DNA of 64,000 nucleotides from Labia minor (GCA_963082975.1 OY720345.1:16890491-16954490); one strand, 5' to 3'; shown: positions 10,098-21,524, numbered from the stretch's first letter. The notes: generated from the sequence alone by a model not told the origin. A program made the numbers and translations.

Positions 10098-11290
10098 TAT
10101 ATATTATATGAAAATGTGTTTATTATCATCGGTTAAAATTCACTATAAGAACTTTCTTAATATTTTAAAAAAAATATTATTGAAATTTTTTCAATAAATT
10201 ATTCTCAATCTTATTAATTTATGAAAATTTTCTGATTCTATATATAAATTCAGTTAATATGCTTATTTAAAAATAAAATTGATTTTGAAAGATTTAAAAA
10301 ACAACAACTTAATTTTATGATGAATATAAATGACCATATTTCATAGTAAATACTCGTAGACCTAAAAATATCAGAGCTACATATAAGAACACATCAATAT
10401 CTTATCAGTTTGTTTGTTATTTTTTTTTCATTTTACATCATTCATTCATAGTGTAAATGAACACAAACCCATACATTTTATATATAAAATAAATTATATT
10501 TTAGCATTCACCTAGTCTGTTCTTTTCACTAAAAAATTCGAAATTTTGTTTTTTTCTATGCTATTCTACTACAAAAGATTCAATTTTCAAATAAAAATGG
10601 TATTAAATAATATTAATAAAAAAAAAACAATTGATTCTGAGATTAAAAGAGAATTTGAATATGTTTGATAAATGAATATATTTATTATTAATTAAAAAGT
10701 TATTCTTTTTTAAAATATGCACAACAACAACAACAACCAGAAGCAATTTAATATCTCCCTTTTAACAATCATCCAAGTAGCTATTGATATTATTCAAATG
10801 TGGGTTTTGATTAGGCGGATCAAATAAAAAAAAATATGTGAAGCTCCGCTGCCCGATGCGGAGAATTCTCACAGAAGAGAGACGTACAATAGCCCCCCTC
10901 CTCTCTTTATTCCCCACGATATACAGCCCAAGTGACAGACAGACAATTACAATGACAATAGTACCAAAAAACGAAGGGATCCCACTAAAGATTACAACAC
11001 AAAAAGCGCATAAAAAATAGAAAAATAATTAAATTTCCAACCAACCACCCATTCATCATAGTAAAGTGAGATGATTGCATTTATCATTTTCTTTCAGTGC
11101 TCTTTTAATCAAGGGAATTTTTATTTACATAGAAATCAAATGATTACATATCTATTAAAAATCTTTTGGGGTTTTACTTTATTTATTTCTAATTACTATA
11201 GATAGAAATAAATTTCAATATTATTAAATTAGATTTTGATAAATAAAAATTGGTACAACAATTTAAGAAATAAAAATTAATTTAAAAATA
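10098..11290. other. Intergenic stretch with a small G+C-richer patch
   Basis: Mostly AT-rich, with an AACAACAACAACAACC tract at about 10722. A less AT-rich patch at 10838-11000 contains a small hairpin (CTCCGC...GCGGAG, about 10843-10862) and a 60-codon + frame without recognisable features. Confidence 0.35.
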
Positions 11291-11803
11291 AATGAGCTAT
11301 GGACAGGCACAGAATCGACAAAATAAATTAATTTCTAAACAACATTATATTTATCCTATATAAAGTATAAAAAAAAATATTTTTTAAAATAACTTTAAAA
11401 CTTGAATTAATATGACTAAATTATATTATCTTGGTTTTATTTTTAGTTTAATTACTCAATTATTAATTACTACTAAATTTTAAGTGAAATATTTTCCGAC
11501 AATGAATATAAAATTAATATTTTGTAAATTACCACTTCCGGTTTCCGGATATACACCAAAAGTTGATGAATTCATGCTACTGATGCATTAAGTAAATATA
11601 TCAAATTTTATCAAAATCCGTTGAGCCATTCAAGCTGTACACGTTTATAAGGACACACAATGGACAGACGGACAGACATCATGCTAAAAATACTTTTTTC
11701 TCTTAACAAAATGTATGATTCGTGGAGATTTATAAAAATTTCCACATGTGAAATTTGGTGTGAAAACAATACCTTCCCTTTCCTATCGTCGGTCGGTAAA
11801 AAT
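11291..11803 (-). mobile_element. Family B' repeat, copy 1 (intact, unoccupied mariner site)
   Basis: On the minus strand it starts TTTTTACCGACCGACGATAGG. It has the ATGATGTCTGTCCGTCTGTCC tract and GGAAACCGGAAGTGG, but a middle part distinct from ordinary B. It ends with a GTCGATTCTGTGCCTGTCC-type 3' end. The copy at 20594-21524 belongs to the same subfamily and carries a mariner insertion; here the target reads CTTTATATAGG uninterrupted. It lies about 175 bp beyond the 3' end of paralogue 2. Confidence 0.75.
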
Positions 11804-11978
11804 GCTTAAACTTAATATAAAAATTTTAAGGAGTGAAATAAATATATAATAATATAATTTTTATAATTTTCTTTTTATTAAAATAAATATTAAAATATTT
11901 ATGGATATGATTGAGAAAAAAAAAATGAAAATTTACAAATTATGATGGTGATTTATGATTATTTTTTCTAGAAATTAT

Positions 11979-12521
11979 TTATGGTGTTTGTGGTATGGTT
12001 TCTGTTTCAGGTAAACTTTCCTCAACAGTAGCAGTGTTATTGTCAATGTTGTTGTTGTTATCGTTGTTTTCATGAATATTGTTGTCCTTATCATGGAGAG
12101 ATTCACTGATGGTTTCCGGATAGTTTTCATGTATCTTGACCAGAGCAATCTCACCACCATAGAGCACAAGTAGAATAGGAAATAATCCAATAACAGCAGC
12201 ATCTCGTTGATTATGAACGGAATGGATATACAATTGACAATGAAATGCGAGGGAGGCGACCGTGATAGCCACCTGACTAAGCAGGCATACAATACGGATC
12301 ATTCGATGCCATGGGGTGTCCATAAAATAATTAAATAATCCCAAAATATTGACGGCCAAAAACGATTCGGAAGCTAAATGCAATAGCTCCAGTTTATACA
12401 TTTCAATTACATTCCATTCAATATAATGGGGCAGATAATTTCCAACAAAACCAACAAGAATTATATTACAAACAACTTGAACAAGTTTGATTAGAAGGAA
12501 ATAATTTTTACATTTATTCAT
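11979..12521 (-). CDS. Small four-transmembrane (snakeskin/MARVEL-like) protein, paralogue 2, with long Asn/Glu-rich tail
   Basis: An intact 180-residue single-exon frame. Hydrophobic segments lie at about residues 8-28, 52-67, 74-95 and 107-128. Family landmarks are Lys12 in TM1, MYKLELLHLASESF at 41-54 (the paralogues' Gly-Trp is Ser-Phe here), DTPWHR (68-73), NQRDAA (104-109), and YGGE (121-124). Residues 131-180 form a hydrophilic Asn/Glu/Asp-rich C-terminal tail that the paralogues lack. It is presumably cytosolic and is the most divergent part. The start follows a leader with a short frame ending in a stop, which makes the first in-frame ATG the best choice. It heads a run of three minus-strand genes. 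The 105-codon frame overlapping it (11975-12292) is a frame shadow. Function is inferred only from family layout. Confidence 0.75.
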   Translation of the reverse strand: MNKCKNYFLLIKLVQVVCNIILVGFVGNYLPHYIEWNVIEMYKLELLHLASESFLAVNILGLFNYFMDTPWHRMIRIVCLLSQVAITVASLAFHCQLYIHSVHNQRDAAVIGLFPILLVLYGGEIALVKIHENYPETISESLHDKDNNIHENNDNNNNIDNNTATVEESLPETETIPQTP

Positions 12522-12946
12522 ATTGACTCACTTGAATCAAATAGAATTATAATTCATCTGTCTCCATCCTAAAGAACAATTTGATAAATTGAAGATTAGA
12601 TTAATTAATTAACGCTTTGGTATAATCCCCAAATGGTAATAAATATTAGGATAATTCAATTTGTCTTATTCTAATCATAATCTCATTTCTAATCTCCTAT
12701 ATTATTCATTATTCAAAATTACTAAGCATATTTATGATTATTATATATAAAAAGTAAAATTAAATTATAAAAAATAAAACATTATCATTTACTCATCCAT
12801 GATGATTAATTAATAATTATTAATTGAAATATTTTTTAAAAATTTTAAAGAACAATTCTAAAAATAAAAATTATCAATCCACTAAGAAATAATGTTATTT
12901 GGAAAATTATTTTTAAAAAAGAAACTAAAAAATTGATAGTATAATG
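12522..12946. other. AT-rich upstream region of paralogue 2
   Basis: AT-rich spacer with no repeat or ORF. The first ~100 bp upstream of the ATG are slightly less A+T-rich and probably hold the leader/promoter, but no unambiguous TATA or initiator is visible. Confidence 0.35.
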
Positions 12947-13296
12947 CGGTGATAGCGAACCTTTTTGAGATGTGTTACAAAGTATTTAAATTTAAAAAAA
13001 AGATAAAGAAAATCACATACAATATATATTTAATATAAAAATTTATAAATAATTAATAGGTATATCGGCGTTAATGGGCCCATTTAATCGCAAAATCATC
13101 TGATCTTTTTTTATTATTTTTTTAAGAACCATATTGAAAAAAAATCGAAAATGTTCAAAAGTTTGGCCACAAAATCATCTTACCTTTTTTTGAGTATTTA
13201 TTCTCTTTTTTGACATAAAAAAAAAATTATAAAAATCAAAGTGTGGGTCAGTTAAAAAGCTTGGGTTGACCACGGGTCATAGGTTCTCCATCACTG
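12947..13296. mobile_element. hAT-type MITE with perfect 8-bp target duplication
   Basis: Imperfect terminal inverted repeats CGGTGATAGCGAACC and GGTTCTCCATCACTG are flanked on both sides by GTATAATG (12939-12946 and 13297-13304). An 8-bp duplication and a CAGTGATGG-type end are diagnostic of hAT elements. There is no transposase frame, so it is non-autonomous. A truncated relative (GTGATGGCGAACCTATGACC) abuts repeat A at about 48234. Confidence 0.85.
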
Positions 13297-13381
13297 GTAT
13301 AATGGGTATTTGAAAATTATTAAAAGATTTTTTTTCACAACATTAGAATTAATAAAAACATGTGGTGGATTGTTATGAAAA

Positions 13382-13717
13382 AATCTGGAGTGTCTCCACT
13401 CGACTTTCTCGTAAATTTGATTTGAGTTAATTATCATATATTATATTTAAATTAGATTTAATTAATTAAATTATAAATTAAGTATAATTAAATTAATTAA
13501 AAAATTTACATTTACAGGATATTATTGTTATTCAATTAAATTAATTGATTAACATATATTAAATTTAAATTTTAAACCTTTATCTTCATTTTTAAGTCAA
13601 AATTTAAATTGAAAAAATTAATTCGCGTGTTTGGCTCTTTGATGATGACACCACATCACGTGCTGGTGCGTGATTGGCAGTCAACGTGTTAAAAAATTTT
13701 AAAAATTAATTCCGGTA
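13382..13717 (-). mobile_element. Family A repeat, copy 3, 5'-truncated
   Basis: It has the 3' stem-loop end (CTGGAGTGTCTCCACTCGAC), an AT-rich body and the CACGTGCTGGTGCGTGATTG block, then stops near AATTCCGGTA. The microsatellite half of the element is missing. Confidence 0.7.
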
Positions 13718-13788
13718 TATCACATATATAATTGTATTTTTATAATCTATAGTTTAAACACATCAATTAAACAATCTTTTTAAAAAAA

Positions 13789-13953
13789 ATCTGGAGTGTC
13801 TCCCCTAGACGATCTCGCAAATTTGAATTGGATTAATTAACATATATTATATTTAAATTAAATTTAATTAATTAATAAATTATCAATTAAAATTAGTAAA
13901 TAATATTTATTAAATCAGCGCGTGTTTCGCTCTTAGTTGATGACACCACGTCG
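13789..13953 (-). mobile_element. Family A repeat, copy 4, short fragment
   Basis: Only the 3' third is present: CTGGAGTGTCTCCCCTAGAC through GATGACACCACGTC, after which sequence unrelated to A begins (CTCAAAACCCTGATAC). Confidence 0.65.
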
Positions 13954-14589
13954 CTCAAAACCCTGATACAAGTATATACATTTAAGAGAAACAAAATTCC
14001 AATTAAATATTTCATAATTTTTATAATAAAAATTTTATATATTGTCAAAAGAAATATATCAAAATATGTATTTAGATAAAATAAATACCTACTACATAAA
14101 ATCTGTATAATAAAATATTTGTCATTAATTATTAATAATAATAATAAAATTAATTTAATTCTTTGATGTGAGTCAGTAACTTACAATTCATTGCATTTGT
14201 CTAATGATTTTATAAACAAATTTTTCCTATTCAATGGAATGAGATATAATATCTCTCCCTCTAATCTAATCATTATTGGTTTGTCATCAAATTGTACTAT
14301 TTTAAATAATTAACATTTCATTAAAATGGTGTCAGCTAATTAATGAAATCTCATATTTCATTATGTTTTATTAATAACAAAAAATAAAAACAATAATAAT
14401 ATATATAAAAGAAAATAAATATTTATTTAAAATAATTTACTTATTACATTGAATAATAATAAAATATAAATATACATATTTAAAAAAATTTGGATTCGTT
14501 TGAATAAAAAAAAAAATTAATTTAATGAGTTATACTTTCAAAAATGAATATAATAATGTATAATACAATCTTTTTTTTTAAAAAAAACG
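13954..14589. other. AT-rich 3' flank of paralogue 3
   Basis: No repeat or ORF recognised. A minus-strand AATAAA (TTTATT at about 14422) could be a polyadenylation signal of the gene at 14590-15009, though it is rather distant. Confidence 0.35.
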
Positions 14590-15009
14590 TTAATCTTCTT
14601 CTTTTTTTATTCTTAGACTCAATATAATTTCTAAAATATAAAGGAGTAGAAGAAATATTAAAAGAACTCCTGCAGGTAGTTCTCGTCCAGTAAGTAAATT
14701 TGCATCATTTGCCAAATTATATACTTGTAATAAAAATGAAGCACTGATGATGCTGCACATTGCTCCGAAAACGCTCATAACAAATTGCACATATTTATTC
14801 CATGGCGTGTTGAAGAAGTAGCATAAGAGACAGGAGACATTGATTATCAGCCATCCTTCAGTAGCCAAATGAAGAAATTCAATTTTGAACATAGCCATTG
14901 GAAACCAGATATTCGAGACACAAATCAATGTTGCTAAATTTAATAAAATTTGGCAACATTTAATAAATGGCAAAGGGGAGAGGAAAATCTCTCTCCAATG
15001 CGACCACAT
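14590..15009 (-). CDS. Small four-transmembrane (snakeskin/MARVEL-like) protein, paralogue 3
   Basis: An intact 139-residue single-exon frame. Hydrophobic segments lie at about residues 13-36, 53-67, 75-98 and 110-132. Landmarks are Lys17 and Gln20 in TM1, FKIEFLHLATEGW (41-53), NTPWNK (67-72), GRELPAG (108-114), YILE (124-127), and a charged C-terminus KKEED. It is closest to paralogue 4 in the EFxHLAxEGW and TPWxK blocks. It lies between paralogues 2 and 4 on the same strand, about 2.1 kb and 1.3 kb away, too far for an operon. The family probably arose by tandem duplication of an intronless gene. It is predicted to be a membrane protein; its partner and site of action are unknown. The 75-codon + frame at 14950-15177 is a shadow. 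Confidence 0.78.
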   Translation of the reverse strand: MWSHWREIFLSPLPFIKCCQILLNLATLICVSNIWFPMAMFKIEFLHLATEGWLIINVSCLLCYFFNTPWNKYVQFVMSVFGAMCSIISASFLLQVYNLANDANLLTGRELPAGVLLIFLLLLYILEIILSLRIKKEED

Positions 15010-16139
15010 GTTATTCTCATACTAAAAGCTCACTTTTTTTTCTTTTTTTTTTTATCACATACCTCTAATCGTAAAGATAAGAAAAACAAAAATGAATGTG
15101 TTTGTGTGATAAAGAATGATAAGCGTAGAGTGAAAAAAAAAACTATTTTGTTCAAACAGACAGATAATACCTTGTAATTAATGATTTAATAAAACCCAAC
15201 CTTTTTATTATTTTGAAATTTGCTCTTTGAATTTTTTTTTTTTTATTTAAATAAATAAATGATTACAAATAAATGATAAAAATTCAATTATCACAAAAAA
15301 ATAAATAAGAATAAAAATATTAATCTTTTTTGGAATTTTTTTTTTTTAAATGATTAGTAATTCTAATCTTAAATTTTTTTTTTATTATATTAGAATTCTT
15401 ATAAATTGATTGCACAATAGTTTTAAATTTTTTACTTTATACATAATTTTATTTTAATTTAATTTATAAATAAGGCTGATATTGTTTCAATAAATAATTA
15501 AATGTGTAAATATATAATTCATGAACGAATACTTCATATCCTTATATAGATTACAATTCTATAAAATTCAATGGATTGCAATACAATCTGATACAAGATA
15601 TATATAATTTACATTTTATAGTTATCAAAAAAAAGGAAATCCAAAAAAAAAAACAATCAAACGTTCATTAAAAGAAGAAATAAATAAATTATCGAAAAAA
15701 TCGAAATTATATCCAATAAATAATAATAAAAAAAAAAAAAAAACCAAAATTAATAAAATAAATTTTAGACTAAATTAGTCAAATTAAATTTTTATTTAAT
15801 TCTTTTTCTCACATAATTAAATATTTAAAAATTATTCTACTAGTAATTTTTGTATTTAATACTTAAATTTTTGGTGTATTTTTAAAGTTAAATAAAATTA
15901 TATTTAAGATTTTCGTGAAAATTTTTAATTAAAAAATTGATTTAATGATATTTATTAAAAAACAGCGTATATAAATACAAATTTACTTTTTTAAAATTAA
16001 TATTATGGTAAATAAATAAATAATAATTGATTTGAATGAATTGAATTAGTTTTATAAATTTTATTAATTTTTTTTTATATGTATTTACATAAAAATAATA
16101 AAATAACTTTTATTTTATATTTTTATAGTTATGAATTTG

Positions 16140-16179
<40 letters not shown>

Positions 16180-16348
16180 TTTTAAGTGTAAAATATCAAA
16201 TATTTATTTATTTTGTGAATTTAAAATAGTATTAAAATTAATAAAAAGAGATTTTTGAATGTCATTTGTGTGAATTAGAAAAAAAAATGTTTTTTTTTAT
16301 AATACATTGGAATATTCACTTGGATTTACTGGTGGTGGTGATGATGGT
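15010..16348. other. AT-rich spacer between paralogues 3 and 4
   Basis: Long A/T homopolymers and a (TA)n tract at about 16142-16173. Minus-strand AATAAA signals (TTTATT at about 16203-16212) lie some 140 bp beyond the stop of paralogue 4 and are plausible polyadenylation signals. No other feature is seen. Confidence 0.45.
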
Positions 16349-16801
16349 TTAATGTGTAACCTCAGTTGCACTGGGAAATATCACTAATAGCACAAATTCA
16401 CCAATATAAGTTATAGCGAGAAGAATGAAGAATGCAGAAGCGGCCTTCTCTCGATCAAATGACAGTCCTACGCCGTCAAACGTTGATACAAGACTTAACA
16501 TAAATCCAGCCGAGCACAATACAAGAATCAATCCAGCAACACAGGTTGCCATATGAATGAATTTATGCCATGGAGTCTTCATTATAAGACAAGCCAGAAT
16601 GATTATATTAATCACGAGCCATCCCTCCGCTGCCAAATGGCAAAATTCAAATTTATACATTTGAATTATATTTTGAATATCCGTTAAATTATCTATATCA
16701 ATGAAAAAAAATAAGTAATTTGCAACACATATTAATGCAGCAAAATTAAGAAGAATCTGGAATGCTTTGAGAATAAGAAGGGGTGATAGTGTTAAACCCA
16801 T
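16349..16801 (-). CDS. Small four-transmembrane (snakeskin/MARVEL-like) protein, paralogue 4
   Basis: An intact 150-residue single-exon frame. Hydrophobic segments lie at about residues 8-33, 60-75, 83-106 and 120-142. Landmarks are Lys12 and Gln15 in TM1, YKFEFCHLAAEGW (49-61), KTPWHK (75-80), FDREKAA (115-121), and YIGE (132-135). The loop between TM1 and TM2 is about 10 residues longer than in paralogue 3. The ATG sits in a good AAAATGG context. A TATA-like TATAAAG on the minus strand (16861-16868) lies about 60 bp upstream, a plausible promoter distance for a short leader. It is probably a plasma-membrane or junctional protein by analogy with snakeskin/MARVEL-type proteins; this is inference. 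Confidence 0.78.
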   Translation of the reverse strand: MGLTLSPLLILKAFQILLNFAALICVANYLFFFIDIDNLTDIQNIIQMYKFEFCHLAAEGWLVINIIILACLIMKTPWHKFIHMATCVAGLILVLCSAGFMLSLVSTFDGVGLSFDREKAASAFFILLAITYIGEFVLLVIFPSATEVTH

Positions 16802-16860
16802 TTTGAATGTTGACTGGTGGAGATGAGAAATCTATCTAAAGGAATAATAATAGATTTTCG

Positions 16861-16870
16861 CTTTATATTG
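16861..16870 (-). promoter_or_regulatory. Possible TATA box of paralogue 4
   Basis: CAATATAAAG on the minus strand, about 60 bp upstream of the ATG, followed by a less AT-rich leader. In DNA this A+T-rich such a match is weak evidence alone; its position supports it. Confidence 0.3.
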
Positions 16871-17104
16871 TAGATATATGATTAATCGGAAAAACTAGAG
16901 ATAAATTTAATCAACGTCATCTTAATTATCAATTGATGTTAATATTTTACCTAAAATTATTGATATTGAAAAAAAAAATTATATAATGAAATAAAGATTA
17001 AAATTGTACTTTTATAGACGTATTAATAATAATAGAATCGTCATTCATTGAATCAAACATTGAATGAATGACATTTAAAAATAAAAGTATCTGGTTCACG
17101 TAGC

Positions 17105-17636
17105 CGTGTGGTTCGGTACTTTAAAAAAAGTATTCTTTATGAACTATGAACATTTAAGATTATTATTTAAAATGAATAAACGACAAAGTATATCAAACAA
17201 TTTCAAATAATTTAAAAAAAACATAAATTAAAAAAAAAATAGTCATAAAACATACAACCCTTAATCGTACGTATTAATAAACCGAAAGACAGAAAAGTAT
17301 GGCCTGTGGATATAACATAATATATATTTCGTAATTTGATTACAAAATATTATTAAGATAAATATTTTTAATTTTATTTTATTTATAATATTTTGTATTT
17401 AAGGAAGTTCTGCCCGGCGTTCCCAGGCGCCATTTTTTTAGTATTAAAATTCCTATTTTAAATTAAAAAAACTAACAAAGATGATTTTTCCCGAGGCTGA
17501 AACCTAAACAGATCGATTTTTCTTTATAAAACTTATCTATGGTGTGAATTTGAGAAAAATCCTTCGAGCGCTTTAATATTTCAAAAATACCAATATACTA
17601 ATATATACAATTTTTGCTAGTATAATAAGATAAAAT
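17105..17636 (-). mobile_element. Family D repeat, copy 2
   Basis: On the minus strand it runs from TCTTATTATACTAGCAAAAA through TTTCAGCCTCGGGAAAAATC and GGCCATACTTTTCTGTCTTT to a degenerate end near 17105. The usual TGACGTCA is replaced by an unrelated G+C-rich piece, GGCGTTCCCAGGCGCC, at about 17415. Confidence 0.65.
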
Positions 17637-18290
17637 ATAAAAGAAAAACCATTGAACAGAGACCGACAATTTTACGACGATAAATAATAATTTTCTTATT
17701 TCTTTTTTAATTCTATTTACAATTTGTTTTTCTTTAGTAAATAAATATTGTATTAGAAATTTGAAAATTAATTATTTAAATTTTCTAAAAATAGAAAAAT
17801 ATAGCAGATCAAAAAACATTTCCACTTGAAAATGTCATAATATTAAAAATAAAATTACTATTTATTTTATTATTAAATTTAATCGCAGTTTACTCTTTGA
17901 ATCACATTTTATTCTTTCAGATTAAAAATAAGATAATATTTATAATTAAAAATTCTACAAGTTTTTGTTTCTTCTTTATATATATATTCTTATATGTTAG
18001 ATAAATAAAGAACTTGATTCATTGTAATTTTTTCTTTTATTTATTAAAAAATCTGTTGATTAATTAATATAATAAATAAAAAAAAGAATTAAATTCGTTA
18101 AGGTATAATTTCTTGAGTTTGATCGATTTCGAGCTAAGAAAATTTCTGCAATAAAAATTTCAAATTTTTTTTATTTTAAAAATATTTCTACAATTATTAA
18201 TAAGATTTGGAAAATAAACAAACTAGAGATACTTATAGATATTAATACAGAGTTTTATTAATAGAAATATATATATTTATATATATCATA
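17637..18290. other. AT-rich intergenic sequence, no feature seen
   Basis: No repeat, ORF or RNA gene recognised. Confidence 0.5.
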
Positions 18291-18525
18291 ACTTGTATCT
18301 TCGTCCTTGACACAGTGCCGAACAAAGAACGGGGCAAGCCAGACGACTTTCTGGGGCGCCTACTTTTAAGGGGCGCCAATATTTAATAAATAATTTTTTA
18401 CTTTCAATAATTTTATGTAATTTTGATTTTTTGCCTATATTTAGTATTTTTTTAATTTGCAGTAATAAATGGGCGCCAAATTTTGTTTTGTCTGGGGCGC
18501 TCAAAACCCTAGCATTGGTTCTTGA
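18291..18525. mobile_element. GGGCGCC-bearing hAT-like fragment
   Basis: Two facing blocks, CTGGGGCGCCTACTTTTAAG and GGGCGCCAAATTTTGTTTTG...CTGGGGCGCTC, surround an AT-rich core. This layout is common in non-autonomous hAT elements. The terminal repeats are imperfect and I could not fix a target duplication, so boundaries are approximate. Overlapping short frames are shadows. Confidence 0.35.
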
Positions 18526-20593
18526 ATATTATTATTTGCTGTATACGTATAGGCCTTTTAATCAACTAAAATCCTTAATATTTTCATTCATTTTAAAATT
18601 AATATTATATTTTAATAAAACCCAAAATTATTCATGCTTTTCTAAAGAAAACTAATCAGTTATTTCTTCAATTGGAATTTTATCGTGTTTGTTCCCTGAT
18701 TTTAATAAAGTTAAAGTTAATAAAAAATAAATCTTAAATTTTAAATTATGAATTAATTTCAGGATAAAATTTGTTTTAATATCTCAATACAATTTATGTA
18801 GAATATATGCTTGTATGTGTGGGTTAGTAAGAGGATGGTGGATAGATGGGAGTACAAATCCAGATGTCATATGTCAAGAGGGATGTCCCATTTCATGAAG
18901 AGAAACTCAACTTTTCAACCCCTCTCCACTCTTACAAAAATGTCGTATGTTTTTTTATATATTTCATTTTTCAACAAAGATGCATTCCAGCATCTGGAAA
19001 CCAGATGTCTAGAAGAAAAATAACTAATTAGCACTAAACACTTAAACTCTTGGGCGGGAGGAAGAATAAATGGCACACGAGGGTAGAAAAACAAGTGTGA
19101 AAGAAAAAAAAGCATGTAAACCATGTGGGTGGGCAGAATTTGTATTCATTTCCAATATGATAAGTATTTATATTATTATTTATATAAAATATAAATAAAG
19201 ATAAAAGATAAAGATAAAAGATTCAAACCTAACAAGTTCACATAAATTATAAATTTAAATTTAAAGTATAATTAAAAAATATACTTAAATAAATCATCAT
19301 CATCAATCTCTTTTTGTCTCTTGTGTTTTTAAGGAAAAATTGGTAGGGTCTATTATTTATATTAAGAAATAAGTCGAGATTATTTTTCTTCAATATTATT
19401 TCTCAATACTGTTTCAAAGAGCCTTTTTTTGAAATTTAACGAAACCAATAATATAAATTAAAATGACTAGAATCAATTATTTTTATTTATTTTTTATTTA
19501 CCTATTAATATCATTAATAATACTACACAGGTGAAAAATATTAATTAAAATTAATATTATAAAACCAACTTTTCTAAAAATTTGATATAAATTATTATAT
19601 TCGCGATAAATGGTATTAATTTAAACAGTCACAAAAGAAAATGTATCCATGTCTTGTACAATTTAAAAAATGTAATAATATATTTTGAAAATTAAATTAG
19701 ACAAATTTTGAAAATTTTTAGGTAACAAAATTTTTTTATTATATTTATTCTTTTTCAAGATAATCTTGTTTAAAATTAAAAATATATATTAAAATAATAC
19801 TTGAAAATAAATAAATATTCAATTTCTTGTGATATAATAGGAAAATATTTGTTTATTTTATTTATATTTTATAGAAAAATATAAAGCAATCCAAAATGAT
19901 CAAATTCAATTTCTAAGGTTCTACTAACTAATAATTAATTTTATTTGTATTCATGAAATGAAAATCCGCTTTCAATATTCAACTGGACTAACTGATTGAC
20001 AAATTTTTCCTATATACAGGGAGGTATAATTGATGGAACAGATTCGGGAGGGATGGAAGGGGGAGTGAGAGAACTGCAAAAGGATTTGACTGACTGACAA
20101 TGCCATCTGCCGGATCAGTCATGGGAGATAACATTTTATCACTGTCGAAATTCACAGAGAAATGTTCTATGAAAAAAAAAATAAATAAACGAACAGGAAA
20201 GGATGAAAAGAGAAGAGGGGGAATGAGTGGGTGGGTTGAAACATATTTATCCTATCAAAAACCCTCCCTCCACAATCCAATTAATAATAATATCTATCTA
20301 TCTATCTAAACTGATCTGATCAATCATTTATATCTCGTTGGGAGGGAATTTATTTAACGGGTCCAACTCACTCATCTCTCTCCTCCCCCCTTCCTCCCTC
20401 ACACACCTCCCCATTCTCTTTCCACCTGTCACATATAATCATCCCCAATACTACAATGCTTTAGAGAAAATTTAAAATGTTAAATTGAAACAAATCGAAA
20501 TATTTTGAAAAAATTAAATACTAATAAAGTGGTGTTAAATATAATCAGATAAAATAAAATGAATAATTTACTTTTCTTCTTGTTGGGTTATTA
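18526..20593. other. Intergenic stretch with two G+C-richer patches
   Basis: Patches at about 18790-19140 and 19990-20470 stand out from AT-rich surroundings. The second has purine-rich then pyrimidine-rich runs and a (TCTA)n tract at about 20291-20306. Short frames in them have no family motif. They may be regulatory or untranslated exons; I cannot tell which. Confidence 0.35.
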
Positions 20594-21524
20594 TTTTTGA
20601 CGACAGACGATAGGAATGAAAGGTTTGTTTACAAATGCGGAGATTTTTACATATCTTCACTTATCATCCATTTTTTAAGAGAAAAAAAGTATTTTTAGCA
20701 TGATGTTTGTCCGTCTGTCCGTCCGTCCCTCCATCTGTATATACGTGTATAGCTTGAACTGCTCAACGGATTTTGATAATTTTGGTATATTTACTTAATG
20801 CCCTAGTAGCATGAATTCATCAACTTTTGGTGTATATCCGGAAACCGGAAATGGTAATTTACAAAGTATTAATTTTATATTCATTGTCGGAAATTTTTCA
20901 CTTAAAATATAGTAGTAATTAATAAATGAGTAATTAAACTAAAACTTAAAAACCAAAATAATATTATTTAGTAATATTAATTCAAGTTTTCAAGTTATTT
21001 TAAAAAATATTTTGTTTATACTTTATATATATATATACGATGGTGGGGTTAAATGTTTCTGGCCTGACCAAGAAAAACGATGTTTTAAATTTTTTATTTT
21101 GCTTTAGTTTTCAACATAATCTCCATCAACACTAATACATTTCTCATAACGGTGTTCTCATTTAGTTAATTAATTTAATTTAAGTCTCATCAACAGTTAT
21201 GAATCGACGCAAAAATTTGTTTGGATTACGCCTACAGCGCCAAATTGTCGGTAGAAATGGTTTTTCGAAGCAGTTTTTGGTCTAACGTTAGCAAACGCAC
21301 CCACGTTGCACACAGCTTTCCTTATTCAAATGGTTGTGCAAAATATTTCGCACATGTTCAGCTAACATCGTACACGTCTCAGCTATCTTGAATGTTGAAA
21401 AATAAAGCAAAAACAGGCCGGAAACTTTTCACCCCACCCACGTATATAGGATAAATATAATGTTGTTTGGGAATTAATTTATTTCAAATCGTCGGTCGGA
21501 TCTGTGCCTGGCCATAGTTCATTT
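20594..21524 (+). mobile_element. Family B' repeat, copy 2, interrupted by a mariner remnant
   Basis: Its B' 5' part (GACGACAGACGATAGG, ATGATGTTTGTCCGTCTGTC, GAAACCGGAAATGG) and 3' part (ATCGTCGGTCGGATCTGTGC) match 11291-11803 almost throughout. A 405-bp mariner derivative splits the copy at a TA within CTTTATATA/GGATAAA. Confidence 0.8.
21038..21442 (-). mobile_element. Internally deleted mariner inserted in B' copy 2
   Basis: The ends CGATGGTGGGGTTAAATG and (inverted) CGTGGGTGGGGTGAAAAG are imperfect terminal repeats flanked by TA (21036-21037, 21443-21444). The minus strand encodes remnants of a mariner transposase: NKFLRRFITVDET, at the first catalytic Asp, then after a large deletion a C-terminal piece. 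Stops and frameshifts make it inactive. Confidence 0.85.

Noticed and set aside
12947..13296. Endogenous virus or polydnavirus-like sequence in this or other G+C-richer patches
   Set aside because: No viral gene or motif is visible anywhere in the window; this segment is explained by hAT ends and an 8-bp duplication.
15009..15070. Short intron in the leader of paralogue 3 (AGAG/GTATGTG donor on the minus strand)
   Set aside because: The only nearby acceptor would leave an intron of about 40 bases without a pyrimidine tract; too weak to annotate.
16142..16173. (TA)n tracts as replication origins or matrix attachment sites
   Set aside because: At least eight such tracts occur in this window and are expected in DNA this AT-rich; nothing ties them to a function.
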